DNA from: Archangium violaceum
GTDB lineage: Bacteria; Myxococcota; Myxococcia; Myxococcales; Myxococcaceae
Length of the DNA: 64,000 bases
Direction of reading: 5' to 3'
NCBI RefSeq assembly: GCF_016859125.1
Contig: NZ_CP069338.1
Location: forward strand, 6,139,501-6,203,500
The notes below the pieces were generated by a model. The model was not told the origin of the DNA, did no database searches, and was given only the letters and a program-made list of their open reading frames with translations. Both the position numbers and the translations under genes were made by a program. Positions 34,320 through 42,246 of this stretch are shown here, piece by piece (position 1 is the stretch's first letter; every line of letters starts with the position of its first letter).

Positions 34320-35798
34320 GTGCCCGTTCGTTCCAAGACTCGCGCCACGGCGCGTCATTCCGCCGCCCGCCGCTCCCGTCGCAAGCCCCGGATCGTGGTC
34401 CGGCATGATCTGACCGCACCGGAACCCGCGCCTCCGCTGATTCCCGAGCTCATGCCGAGCCGCCGGGAGCGCAAGCATCAGGGCCGGGTTCTGCGCGAGA
34501 AGACGCCGCGAGCGGAGCATTCCCGGTGGAATCCCCCGGCGGATCGGCCGGATCCCATCACGCTGCTGGAGGCCTCCAACAGCGGCCGGCTCCCGTCCCT
34601 CGTTCCCATCCGCCACGCGCGCATGCTCGAGGATCCGTTCGCCTTCCTCCGGGGCTCGGCCGTCGTCATGGCGAACGATCTGGCGCACACTCCTCATACG
34701 GGCATCAAGGTGCAGGCCTGTGGGGACGCGCACCTGGCCAACTTCGGCGTGTACGCCACCCCTGAACGCAACCTCGTCTTCGACGTCAACGATTTCGACG
34801 AGACGCTTCCCGCGCCCTGGGAGTGGGACCTCAAGCGGTTGGTGGCGAGCATCTGGGTGGCGGGTCGCTGCAATGGCGTGGCGGAGGCCCGGTGCGAGGA
34901 GGCGGTGGAGGCCAGCGTGCGCAGCTACCGCCGCTGGATGGGCAGGATGTCCCGCTGGTCCTTCCTCGACGTCTGGTATTCGTGCGTGGACGCCCGGGAG
35001 GTGCTGGAGTCGATTGGCCAGGAGGAGCGGGAGAGTACGGAGAAGACGCTCGCCCAGGCGCGCCGGCGGACCCAGTTGGCCACCCTGCCCAAGCTCACCG
35101 AGCTGCGCGAGGGTCGCCGCTGCATCATCCACGCCCCGCCCCTCGTGGTGCGCTCCCCTCGTGAGCACGCGGAGCTGCTGGCCGAGGTGCTCCAGGTCAT
35201 GGCCGGGGGTTACCTGTCCTCGCTGCAGGGGGACCGCGGCACGTTGGTGCGGCGCTACCAGACGGTGGATGTGGCGCGCAAGGTCGTGGGCGTGGGCAGC
35301 GTGGGGACGCGTTGCTACATCGCGTTGCTGCTCGGCGCGCACGAGGAGGACCCTCTCTTCCTCCAGGTGAAGGAGGCGGGGCCGTCCGTGTTGGAGCCCT
35401 TCGCCGGCAAGAGCGCCTACCCCCATGCCGGGCAGCGGGTGGTGGAGGGGCAGCGGTTGATGCAGGCCGCCAGCGACATCTTCCTCGGCTGGTGCCAGGT
35501 GGGCGGACGCGACTTCTACGTGCGCCAGCTGCGCGACATGAAGGGCAGCATCGACGTGGAGCGCCTGTCACCCCGCGGGCTACGCGAGTACGCCTCGCTC
35601 TGTGGTCAGACATTGGCCCGGGCCCACGCGCGTGGGGGAGACGCGGCCATGCTGCGCGGCTATCTCGGCCGGAGCGGGGCGTTCGACCTGGCCCTGTGTC
35701 GCTTCGCGCGCGCCTACGCCGACCAGACCGAGCAGGACTTCGCCCTCTTCCAGAAGGCGGTGCGCAGCGGCCGGCTCCTGGCCCACGAGGAGTCCTGA
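34320..35798 (+). CDS. DUF2252-family protein
   Basis: 492 residues of the DUF2252 family, whose fold is thought to be related to aminoglycoside phosphotransferase/protein-kinase-like enzymes. Family features are RHARMLEDPFAFLRGSA (about residue 100), KVQACGDAHLANFGVYATPE, the kinase-like VFDVNDFDETLPAPWEWDLK and LRDMKGSIDVERLSP. GTG 34320 is the first start; a later ATG at 34452 would remove an Arg-rich leader (TRATARHSAARRSRRKPRIV) that might not be translated. It is divergent from the chitinase pair and its stop is four bases from the convergent DUF2378 gene. Substrate unknown. Confidence 0.82.
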   Translation: MPVRSKTRATARHSAARRSRRKPRIVVRHDLTAPEPAPPLIPELMPSRRERKHQGRVLREKTPRAEHSRWNPPADRPDPITLLEASNSGRLPSLVPIRHARMLEDPFAFLRGSAVVMANDLAHTPHTGIKVQACGDAHLANFGVYATPERNLVFDVNDFDETLPAPWEWDLKRLVASIWVAGRCNGVAEARCEEAVEASVRSYRRWMGRMSRWSFLDVWYSCVDAREVLESIGQEERESTEKTLAQARRRTQLATLPKLTELREGRRCIIHAPPLVVRSPREHAELLAEVLQVMAGGYLSSLQGDRGTLVRRYQTVDVARKVVGVGSVGTRCYIALLLGAHEEDPLFLQVKEAGPSVLEPFAGKSAYPHAGQRVVEGQRLMQAASDIFLGWCQVGGRDFYVRQLRDMKGSIDVERLSPRGLREYASLCGQTLARAHARGGDAAMLRGYLGRSGAFDLALCRFARAYADQTEQDFALFQKAVRSGRLLAHEES

Positions 35799-35802
35799 AG
35801 GA

Positions 35803-36423
35803 CTACCAGGAGACCTCCAGGTCGATGCTGAGGTCTCCGGTCTTCCGCGCGCGGACGCTCACGAGCTTGATGCCCAGCTTCTGGGCGATCGCCCACGCCC
35901 CTCCCTCATGGTAGGCGAGCGGCAGGAAGGTGCGCTGGATGGTGATGACGCCACTGTTCGGCCCCGTCCACGACACCGCGGGCTTTCCATAGGTCGTCAC
36001 GACCCAGTAGAGCGTCTGCAGGGCGATCATGAACTGCTGGGGACCTCCTCCGGCCTGTTGCAGCGCCGTGCGCCCGACGGCGGTCTCCATGTAGCTCTGC
36101 CCCGCCTTGAACCCGATCTGTCGCAGGGCCTCCTCGAAGTTGTCGTTGTACCTGGGGCTCAGCGCGCGAGCCGCCGCGGAGAGCAACAGCAGCAGCGAGC
36201 GGGTGGGATAGTTGAAGAACTCCGCGAAGGACTTCTCCCCGCTGGCCGCCAGGCAGCGCTGCACCATGGCCTCGTTCTGCCCGAGCTCCCGCACCACGCG
36301 CAGCATGGAGGTGAACAGGAATCCCCGCGTGGTGTGCTGGGGCGTCGCCAGGCTCAACCGGTGCTGGAGATCCTTCTCGGCGTCGTACGCGATGTCGTTG
36401 CCCGGATTCGACTCAGTACCCAT
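35803..36423 (-). CDS. DUF2378-family protein (myxobacterial paralogous family)
   Basis: 206 residues matching the DUF2378 (TIGR02265) family that is greatly expanded in Myxococcales and rare elsewhere. Visible features are DLQHRLSLATPQHTTRGFLF, FAEFFNYPTRSLLLLLSAAA, YMETAVGRTALQQAGGGPQQ, and the end SWTGPNSGVITIQRTFLPLA with YHEGG. The function is unknown. Two in-frame ATGs (36429 and 36423) are possible starts; upstream codons have poor coding character. It is one of the best lineage markers in the window. Confidence 0.82.
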   Translation of the reverse strand: MGTESNPGNDIAYDAEKDLQHRLSLATPQHTTRGFLFTSMLRVVRELGQNEAMVQRCLAASGEKSFAEFFNYPTRSLLLLLSAAARALSPRYNDNFEEALRQIGFKAGQSYMETAVGRTALQQAGGGPQQFMIALQTLYWVVTTYGKPAVSWTGPNSGVITIQRTFLPLAYHEGGAWAIAQKLGIKLVSVRARKTGDLSIDLEVSW

Positions 36424-36592
36424 TCGCATTCCAGCGGCATCGAGTTGGGGGGGGCGCGGCGCCGCGTCACCGGATACTACAACGGGATGGCCCCAGACAG
36501 TCTCACTCTTGGTACGTCCTATTTGAAGGAGCCTACCCAGCCGGGCGGGTGAGCGCTCGGGCGCTCCATCTGGAACCTGGCGTCCGACGCTC

Positions 36593-37216
36593 ATGTCAGG
36601 GGCCTCGATGCCCCTGGATTCCTCTCCTCCGAAGCGCTGGTTCGACTCTCCGCGTGTCTGCTGGCCCGCACTGGGGGCCGCCCTGGTTCTCGGCCTTTCC
36701 ACGTTGGTCATGGGGTTCGCCCTGGATGATTATATCCACCTCCTCATTTTCGAGGGACAGTGGCCCCTGGGCTCGCCCTTCGAGCTCTTCCGCTTCGCCG
36801 GAGGCAGTCCCGAGGGCATGCGACGCATCGTGCAGGAGGGCCCCTATCCCTGATGGCCGTTGCCCGAGATGATCCGCACCAGTGATGCCGAGCAGGCCGT
36901 CCGGAGCCCGGCGCACATGCTCGGCGAGGGCGTGCAGGTGTCGCTGGAGGGAATGAAGGTGACGGTGCTGGCCGCGGACGCCCAGGGGCCCACGCGGCTG
37001 GGCTTCGACTTCGATGCGCCGCTCGAGGAGCCCTCGCTCGTGTTCCTGCATTGGCGGGAGGGCGTTGCACCGGCTCATGCCTCCGCCGCGGGGGGCACGG
37101 CTGGAGCTCTCGACCGTGAAAGGTGGAGCTCCGGCGCAACCGTTGTGAGGAGGCTTCGCGGACGGAGGGCCGGGCCGAGGCGCCACAACCCCGGGCCCGG
37201 CACTCCCTTCGCGTGA
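36593..37216 (+). pseudogene. Large membrane glycosyltransferase-like protein, internal deletion and in-frame TGA
   Basis: The N-terminal piece (WPALGAALVLGLSTLVMGFA, LDDYIHLLIFEGQWPLGSPF, ELFRFAGGSPEGMRRI) is that of a multi-pass myxobacterial membrane protein. After PYP the frame hits TGA at 36851 where the family usually has tryptophan, then goes on in the same frame to a typical C-terminal soluble piece (LEGMKVTVLAADAQGPTRLG followed by FDFDAPLEEPSLVFLHWREG). The intervening membrane core of several hundred residues is missing. The joined reading frame of 207 codons is therefore a deletion derivative. Family recalled from related genomes; exact activity unknown. Confidence 0.6.
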
Positions 37217-37221
37217 GACGT

Positions 37222-37800
37222 CTACTTCTGCGCCTGCACGAGGCCGCAGGCGATGCGGTCACCCGCGTTGCCCGCGGGGTCGCTCTTGTAGTCATCCGCG
37301 GTGGCATGGACGACGATGGCCGCGCCGTCCTGGTCCTGCACGTCCTTCATCGCGAGGCCGTGGGCGAAGAAGTCGAACTGCACCTTGCCATCGGCGTTCA
37401 CGTAGAGGTTGGGCAGGTCACCCTCGTGCTTGCCCTCGGCCGCGAGGACGCCGTGCTTCTTCTTGGCCGGGTTGAGGTGGCCTCCGGCGGAGGTGAAGGC
37501 AGGGGCCTCGCACTTGCCCGTCTGGTGGATGTGGATGGCGTGCTCGCCGGGGGGAATGTTGGAGAGCGAGCCCTTCACGAGCATTCCATGAGGCGTCTCG
37601 GTGAGCGTCACCGTGCCCACGGATTGGCCCTTCGCGTCCTTCACATCGGCGGTGGCGCCAGCCGCGGCCCCGGTCTTCGTGGCGGCCTTCTCCTCCTTCT
37701 TGGCGGCGGCCTTCTCCTTGGCGGTGGGGGCCTTGCCCTGGGCGAGCGCGGGGCCGGCGAAGCAGAGGACGGTTGCGGTGAGCAGCGCGCGGATTTTCAT
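37222..37800 (-). CDS. sodC: Periplasmic Cu/Zn superoxide dismutase
   Basis: 192 residues: signal peptide (IRALLTATVLCFAGPALAQG), a lysine/alanine-rich linker (residues 22-55), then the SodC beta-barrel with copper ligands HAIHIHQTGKC, zinc-loop GGHLNP and KHG, DLPNLYVNADG, VVHATADDYKSDPAGNAGDR (conserved His and Asp) and the closing cysteine in IACGLV. It converts superoxide to oxygen and peroxide in the periplasm. AAGGAGA lies well before ATG 37800. The Lys/Ala linker is unusual for SodC and may hold the enzyme off the membrane or cell wall. Confidence 0.92.
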   Translation of the reverse strand: MKIRALLTATVLCFAGPALAQGKAPTAKEKAAAKKEEKAATKTGAAAGATADVKDAKGQSVGTVTLTETPHGMLVKGSLSNIPPGEHAIHIHQTGKCEAPAFTSAGGHLNPAKKKHGVLAAEGKHEGDLPNLYVNADGKVQFDFFAHGLAMKDVQDQDGAAIVVHATADDYKSDPAGNAGDRIACGLVQAQK

Positions 37801-37888
37801 GAACGGTGTCTCCTTCTCTGCGGGAATTCCCGATTCCGGACTTCCGGATCGATAGAGAAGGTGGACACTAATGCGTCGGACACATTCC

Positions 37889-39496
37889 TCAAGGCTGGAG
37901 AGCAGCCAGGGGAACAGGAACGACACGTGAGGCGCCATAGACGGGGGCCCAGCGCTGCTGCACGTCGGGGCCGTTGAGGAAGCGCACGATTGTCCGATAG
38001 GCGACTAGCGGACCGCCGAGCGCCTCCGCCCACGCCAGCCCGCGTGGGGAGAGATTGGGAACGAGCGGACCCAGCTCGGCCTCGGAGCGCGTGACGCGGG
38101 TGATGTCGAGGCCCTCGTCGCGCACGCGTTGGGGGACGAGCAGGGGCGCGAAGCGGGCGTGGCGGTGGTCGTGCACGCAGCCTTCCTCCTCCAGGAGCGC
38201 GGCGGACAGGGGCAGCTCGCGCACGTTGAAGAGGAGCTTCACGGCGCCGCGGTGGGGATCCCACGGGCCGCGCAGGCGGTGATCTCCGCGAGGGATGAGG
38301 CGTCGATCCAGGTAGCAGAAGGCGCGAGCCTCGGAGGGGAGGGTGCCGCGGTGACGCGCTCCGGCGTAGCGGAAGAAGGGGCGCACGCACGCGGGCTCCA
38401 CCGTGAAGGGCGGGCCTTCCTTCAAGGCGCGCAGCTTGGGCAGCAGGGCCTCGGGGATGGAGTGGGCGCGGGCGAACCGGTCGAGCTCCTCCAGGGGCGT
38501 ACGAGCGAAATCCTCGAGACGTTCGAGGAGCCGTCGTGGCTCCTCATCCACCAGCAACTCGTCGAAGCGCGTCTTCACGCCGGGAAGGCTCACCGGGACG
38601 AGTGTGTCGAGCGGCTCGCCCTCGGAGCGCCAGCGAGCATCGAGCCATGCGGCCTCGGGAGGAGTCGGAGCGAGACGCCACTCGGGGGCCTCGGGAGTGA
38701 ACGGTGTCGACACCTGCCCCTCGCCCCCTGGGAGAGGGACGGGGTGAGGGTATGGCGTGAACACGGGTTGAACCCGCGAATCCGGAGGCGACGTCCACAC
38801 GGTGATGCACGTGCGGACCTGCGTGCCGGCGAAGGCACCCGGGCCGAGGTCCACCACCTCGCGCAGGGACAACATCCCCAGAAGCGCGGCACGAAGGGGC
38901 GCGTAGAGGAAGGCGTCGAGGAGGCTGGTGGGGGTGATGAAGGCGAGCACGCCGGGGCGCGAGGAGAGCCGGTGCGCGGCGAGCAGGAGGAAGAAGGCGA
39001 AGTCATCGCGCAGGCTGGTGCCCGGAGGGAGCGCGAGCGGCAGCAGGGCGCGCAGTCGAGCGTAGGCGTCGCGATCCTTCAGGAGCGCGGAGGTGCCGTT
39101 ATAGGGCGGGTTGCCGATCCACATCTCGCGATGGGCCGGGGGGAGGCGCGAGAGCAGGGGTTCGAGCCCGCCGCGCAGGGCATCACCCACGCGGATGTCC
39201 GCGCCGGAGAGGCGGGTCTGACAGGCGTGGGCCACTTCGGGGGAGAGCTCCAGGCCGGCGAGGTGGGCGTCGGGCCGGGCGCGAGCCGCGGCGGCGAGGA
39301 AGGCACCGGCACCGCAGGCGGGATCCACCACCGCGAGCGGTCCATCCCCGGCGTACGCGAGGGCGAGTGCCAACGTCCGCTCCACCAGCGGCGCGGGTGT
39401 GTAGAAGGCACCCATCGCGCGCCGGTCGAGACCGGGGAACTGGTGGACCAGCGCCTCCTCGTCGAGGAGGGGCGGAGCGGTGGGGGCACGCGGCAT
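37889..39496 (-). CDS. Adenine-specific DNA methyltransferase (N6, class I)
   Basis: 535 residues. AdoMet-binding motif VDPACGAGAFLAAAA (near residue 60), acidic LAGLELSPEV, and catalytic WIGNPPYNGTS (NPPY, near residue 128) are present, as in type IIG/Eco57I-like N6-adenine methylases. The C-terminal half (from about 290) holds a target-recognition-like region (ARAFCYLDRRLIPRGDHRLR; YRTIVRFLNGPDVQQRWAPV). No nuclease motif and no restriction gene is adjacent, so it is an orphan methylase. At residues about 248-260 it contains YPHPVPLPGGEG, encoded by a REP-like palindrome inserted in frame. Confidence 0.82.
   Translation of the reverse strand: MPRAPTAPPLLDEEALVHQFPGLDRRAMGAFYTPAPLVERTLALALAYAGDGPLAVVDPACGAGAFLAAAARARPDAHLAGLELSPEVAHACQTRLSGADIRVGDALRGGLEPLLSRLPPAHREMWIGNPPYNGTSALLKDRDAYARLRALLPLALPPGTSLRDDFAFFLLLAAHRLSSRPGVLAFITPTSLLDAFLYAPLRAALLGMLSLREVVDLGPGAFAGTQVRTCITVWTSPPDSRVQPVFTPYPHPVPLPGGEGQVSTPFTPEAPEWRLAPTPPEAAWLDARWRSEGEPLDTLVPVSLPGVKTRFDELLVDEEPRRLLERLEDFARTPLEELDRFARAHSIPEALLPKLRALKEGPPFTVEPACVRPFFRYAGARHRGTLPSEARAFCYLDRRLIPRGDHRLRGPWDPHRGAVKLLFNVRELPLSAALLEEEGCVHDHRHARFAPLLVPQRVRDEGLDITRVTRSEAELGPLVPNLSPRGLAWAEALGGPLVAYRTIVRFLNGPDVQQRWAPVYGASRVVPVPLAALQP
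38717..38750. repeat. REP-like palindromic element inside the methylase gene
   Basis: On the minus strand the sequence begins ccctcaccccgtccctctcc and continues with a GGGGGCGAGGGG arm. This is the well-known dispersed intergenic element of high-GC genomes (CCCTCACCCC-N-CCCTCTCCC and its complement). Here it is inside a gene and read in frame. Confidence 0.6.
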
Positions 39497-39550
39497 CCGG
39501 CCGCCATACTACTCCGGGCGGCTTTCCTTGCCGGGCCGGGCCGTAGCAAC

Positions 39551-40468
39551 ATGGCCTCCAGAGCTCACATGTCGCCTCCACCGTCGAAACCGAAGGTTCC
39601 CACCACGGGTGTGCCGCTGGGGGCAGATGACGACTCGCCCACCGTGGTCGAGCCGCGCAGGCTCATGCTCCCGAGAGCCCCCGTCCGGTCGCGCGGTGAC
39701 GATTTCGAGGATGTTCCCACCAACCCGGGGCGTCCGCCCTTCGCCAGGCCGGGCACGAGCCCCAGGATGCCGGACCTCAACGGAGAGACCACCAGCCCGG
39801 GCAGCCCGGCCTTCACGGGGGTGGCCCCCGAGGTCCGCCAGAGTCGCTGGCATGATCGCTCCGCGGCGCCACGGGGCGTGCTTCCGGCCGAGGTCATCTC
39901 GAAGGGCCTGGACGAGGCGCTCCAGAAGGCCGCGCGCGCGAAGGCACCCGTGGGGGCCACGCGTGAGCAGCTCAAGACGGACTGGCTGCCCCTGCTGCGC
40001 CAGGTGGTGGAGCAGACCGGTGGGGACGGGTTGGATGTCTATGTCACGCAATTGCTGTCACCACCGGGCCGCACGGCGATGACGCCCCTGGTGGACGACC
40101 TGGCCGCGGGCATGGAGCGGCTGAATGCCGCGCTGGATGCGCCCTCCCTGCTGGCGGTGGCGCGGGAGCTCCAGGCCGTGGTGGCGCGGGCCCTGGGCGA
40201 GCTGGCGCCGCGAGCCATTTCGCTCGACCTGCAGGAGCGCGAGCTGGACGGCCGTGTCGATGTGGACATGCTGCTGTTCATCCGCTTCGCCTCGAACGCC
40301 GAGCTGTCCGAGCGGCGGAGCCATGCGGGGAAGACCTTGGAGGACCTGCGGCAGCAGATGCGCGCGCTGTCGGGGATGCAGCCGGGTGGGTTGTTCTCCA
40401 GCTTCGCCCGGGTGAAGGTGGAGAAGCGCGTGATGGATGCCGAGGCCCGCCGTCGTGGTGGGAGCTGA
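39551..40468 (+). CDS. Unknown protein with disordered N-terminus
   Basis: 305 residues. Residues 1-110 are rich in Pro, Ser, Arg and Gly without regular structure (TGVPLGADDDSPTVVEPRRL). Residues 110-305 are helical and amphipathic (PAEVISKGLDEALQKAARAK; MTPLVDDLAAGMERLNAALD; ELQAVVARALGELAPRAISL; LSERRSHAGKTLEDLRQQMR). No signal peptide or membrane helix. Similar layouts occur in myxobacterial proteins of unknown role. It is 38 bases ahead of the next unknown gene, on the same strand, and the pair converges on the secretion-system operon. I do not recognise a family. Confidence 0.6.
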   Translation: MASRAHMSPPPSKPKVPTTGVPLGADDDSPTVVEPRRLMLPRAPVRSRGDDFEDVPTNPGRPPFARPGTSPRMPDLNGETTSPGSPAFTGVAPEVRQSRWHDRSAAPRGVLPAEVISKGLDEALQKAARAKAPVGATREQLKTDWLPLLRQVVEQTGGDGLDVYVTQLLSPPGRTAMTPLVDDLAAGMERLNAALDAPSLLAVARELQAVVARALGELAPRAISLDLQERELDGRVDVDMLLFIRFASNAELSERRSHAGKTLEDLRQQMRALSGMQPGGLFSSFARVKVEKRVMDAEARRRGGS

Positions 40469-40506
40469 ACCGGCTCCGGACTTTCGAACACAGGAGGCGC
40501 AGCGGA

Positions 40507-41190
40507 ATGGAAGGCGTTCAGCGGCTGGTCGCACGTCGCGTGGAGAAGATGCTGGATGCGCTCGCGGCCCAGGTGGCGCGCGGGCGGGCGGGGGAGGACG
40601 TTCCGACCTTCAACCTCACCCTGCACCTGGCGCAGGGGGTGAGGCTGTCGGGGGTGTTGCTGGACTACCTGCCGCGCGAGGCCATTCTCCTGGCCTCGGC
40701 GAAGGAGGGCCTGCTGTCGCGCGGCGAGGCGGTGACGTACGTGGAGTTCTCCTCCGTCATCGCGGTGACGGTCGAGCCCCCGGCGTTGCTCAACCAGGTG
40801 CCCTTCCTCGTGCGGCCCGCGCTCAACCGGGAGGATCTGCTGCGGCACGCGGAGAAGCTGGCCCTGGGCCTCACCGAACAGTTCTGGCCCGGTGAGCAGA
40901 AGCTCGGCGGCAAGCCCCTGAGCTTCGAGGTGGACTGGGTGGAGCTGGATACGGAGCCCGGACGGCGCGCGCTCGAGGACGCGATGAACGCGGTGGCGCA
41001 CGCGCTGCGCCTCATCGGGAGGGAGCCCAACGGGCGGGACACCCTGAAGCGTATCTCCCGGGTGATGTTCGCCAGGGGCCGCAACACGGCGGCCTCGCTC
41101 GAGGGCGACACGGGGAGGATCTCGGTGGACCCCGCCGCTCCCGTGCCGCCCGCGCAGACGTTGCGCAAGGGGCTCGCCGCGGGCCTGTGA
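40507..41190 (+). CDS. Unknown protein next to the T6SS operon
   Basis: 227 residues, soluble, with alternating strands and helices (FNLTLHLAQGVRLSGVLLDY; EAVTYVEFSSVIAVTVEPPA; LNREDLLRHAEKLALGLTEQ; LSFEVDWVELDTEPGRRALE). AGGAGG precedes ATG 40507. It follows the 39551 gene and probably shares its transcript. Its end is 19 bases from the end of the convergent lipoprotein gene. The YLPREAILLASAKEGLLSRG segment does not match any family I know. Confidence 0.6.
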   Translation: MEGVQRLVARRVEKMLDALAAQVARGRAGEDVPTFNLTLHLAQGVRLSGVLLDYLPREAILLASAKEGLLSRGEAVTYVEFSSVIAVTVEPPALLNQVPFLVRPALNREDLLRHAEKLALGLTEQFWPGEQKLGGKPLSFEVDWVELDTEPGRRALEDAMNAVAHALRLIGREPNGRDTLKRISRVMFARGRNTAASLEGDTGRISVDPAAPVPPAQTLRKGLAAGL

Positions 41191-41209
41191 GCCCGCGGGG
41201 GCTCGCGCC

Positions 41210-42214
41210 TCAGGGGATGTTCTTGGCCGTGCCCGTCGCCTTCGGATCTTCCTTCGGAGGCTCGGGCGCGACGAGGGGCTTGGCGGGGACGGGCTTTGCG
41301 CCCGCGGCCACCTGCAACTCCACCATGCGCGACCAGAGGGAGGGCGCGCTACCCACCAGCACGTTGTCCTCCACCGTCAGCTTCCGCTCGTTCTGGGCGC
41401 GGCGGTAGAGGCGCTCGGGAATGGAGGGCTGCTTCGGGTCCGAGTCGCTCACCGACACCTGCTCCTGGACGGTGATGGAGTCGGGGTTGAAGACGAGGGT
41501 GGACGTCAGCTCGAACTTGCGGCGCAGGCCGTTGGGCATCTCGAAGACCTGCTCGCGGGCGAGCGGGAACCAGCCGGCGCCCAGGCAGGCGCGCTCGGAG
41601 TCGGACACGGCCTCCGCGAAGAAGCGGCCGTTGCGCAGCGGGAGGATGCGCGCGGCGCGCCGGCACACCTGGGGCTGCTCGTTCGTGCACGCGTCGCCCT
41701 CGGCCACCAGCACGTCCGTGGAGCCCACGCGCTCCAGGCGCAGCTGCACGTTCTCCGTCATGCCGCGCAAGGAGCCCAGGCCGCGGACGGTGAAGCCCTT
41801 CTTCGTCGTCTCCACCAGGGCCACGGGGCCGAGCCCCTCGCCGTTGTCGAAGCGCCGGGTGATGATCCACACCAGCCGCTCATTGGCCTGGGTGGTGACG
41901 AGGATCAGATCCTTCTCGTCCATCCGCGCCTTGGGCGGGAGCGGCTTGGGCTGGGGGCCCGCCTCGCGGCACTCGTCCGCCGAGGGCTCCTCCCAGGCCA
42001 CGGGAGCACCCGAGCAGTCCACGGGGGGACGGGGCGCCGCTCCGTGCTTGGCGTCGAAGCCGTGCAGCAGCAGGCCGAACCACGTGTCGGGCGTGGGGAA
42101 GGAGCGCTCACGCGGATTGACGGTGGCTTCGCACAGCTGGGGTCTCGGAACAGTGGCGCAGCCCACCAGCGGGGTGGTGAGAGCAAGGGCTGCGACCAGG
42201 AGTCTTCGTTTCAT
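41210..42214 (-). CDS. T6SS-linked lipoprotein of unknown function
   Basis: 334 residues with a lipoprotein signal (RRLLVAALALTTPLVGCAT, cysteine near residue 19). The body is rich in cysteines and beta structure (PDTWFGLLLHGFDAKHGAAP; ILVTTQANERLVWIITRRFD; LRGMTENVQLRLERVGSTDV; LAEGD-like VAEGDACTNEQPQVCRRAAR). It ends with a Pro/Lys tail. The start at ATG 42214 has a GAGGAAACG site and lies 32 bases beyond the clpV stop on the same strand, so it is probably the last gene of the T6SS operon. I do not recognise it, and it is not one of the 13 core components. Confidence 0.7.
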   Translation of the reverse strand: MKRRLLVAALALTTPLVGCATVPRPQLCEATVNPRERSFPTPDTWFGLLLHGFDAKHGAAPRPPVDCSGAPVAWEEPSADECREAGPQPKPLPPKARMDEKDLILVTTQANERLVWIITRRFDNGEGLGPVALVETTKKGFTVRGLGSLRGMTENVQLRLERVGSTDVLVAEGDACTNEQPQVCRRAARILPLRNGRFFAEAVSDSERACLGAGWFPLAREQVFEMPNGLRRKFELTSTLVFNPDSITVQEQVSVSDSDPKQPSIPERLYRRAQNERKLTVEDNVLVGSAPSLWSRMVELQVAAGAKPVPAKPLVAPEPPKEDPKATGTAKNIP

Positions 42215-42246
42215 CGTTTCCTCGGGCCTCCCTGGGGGCCTGGTAC

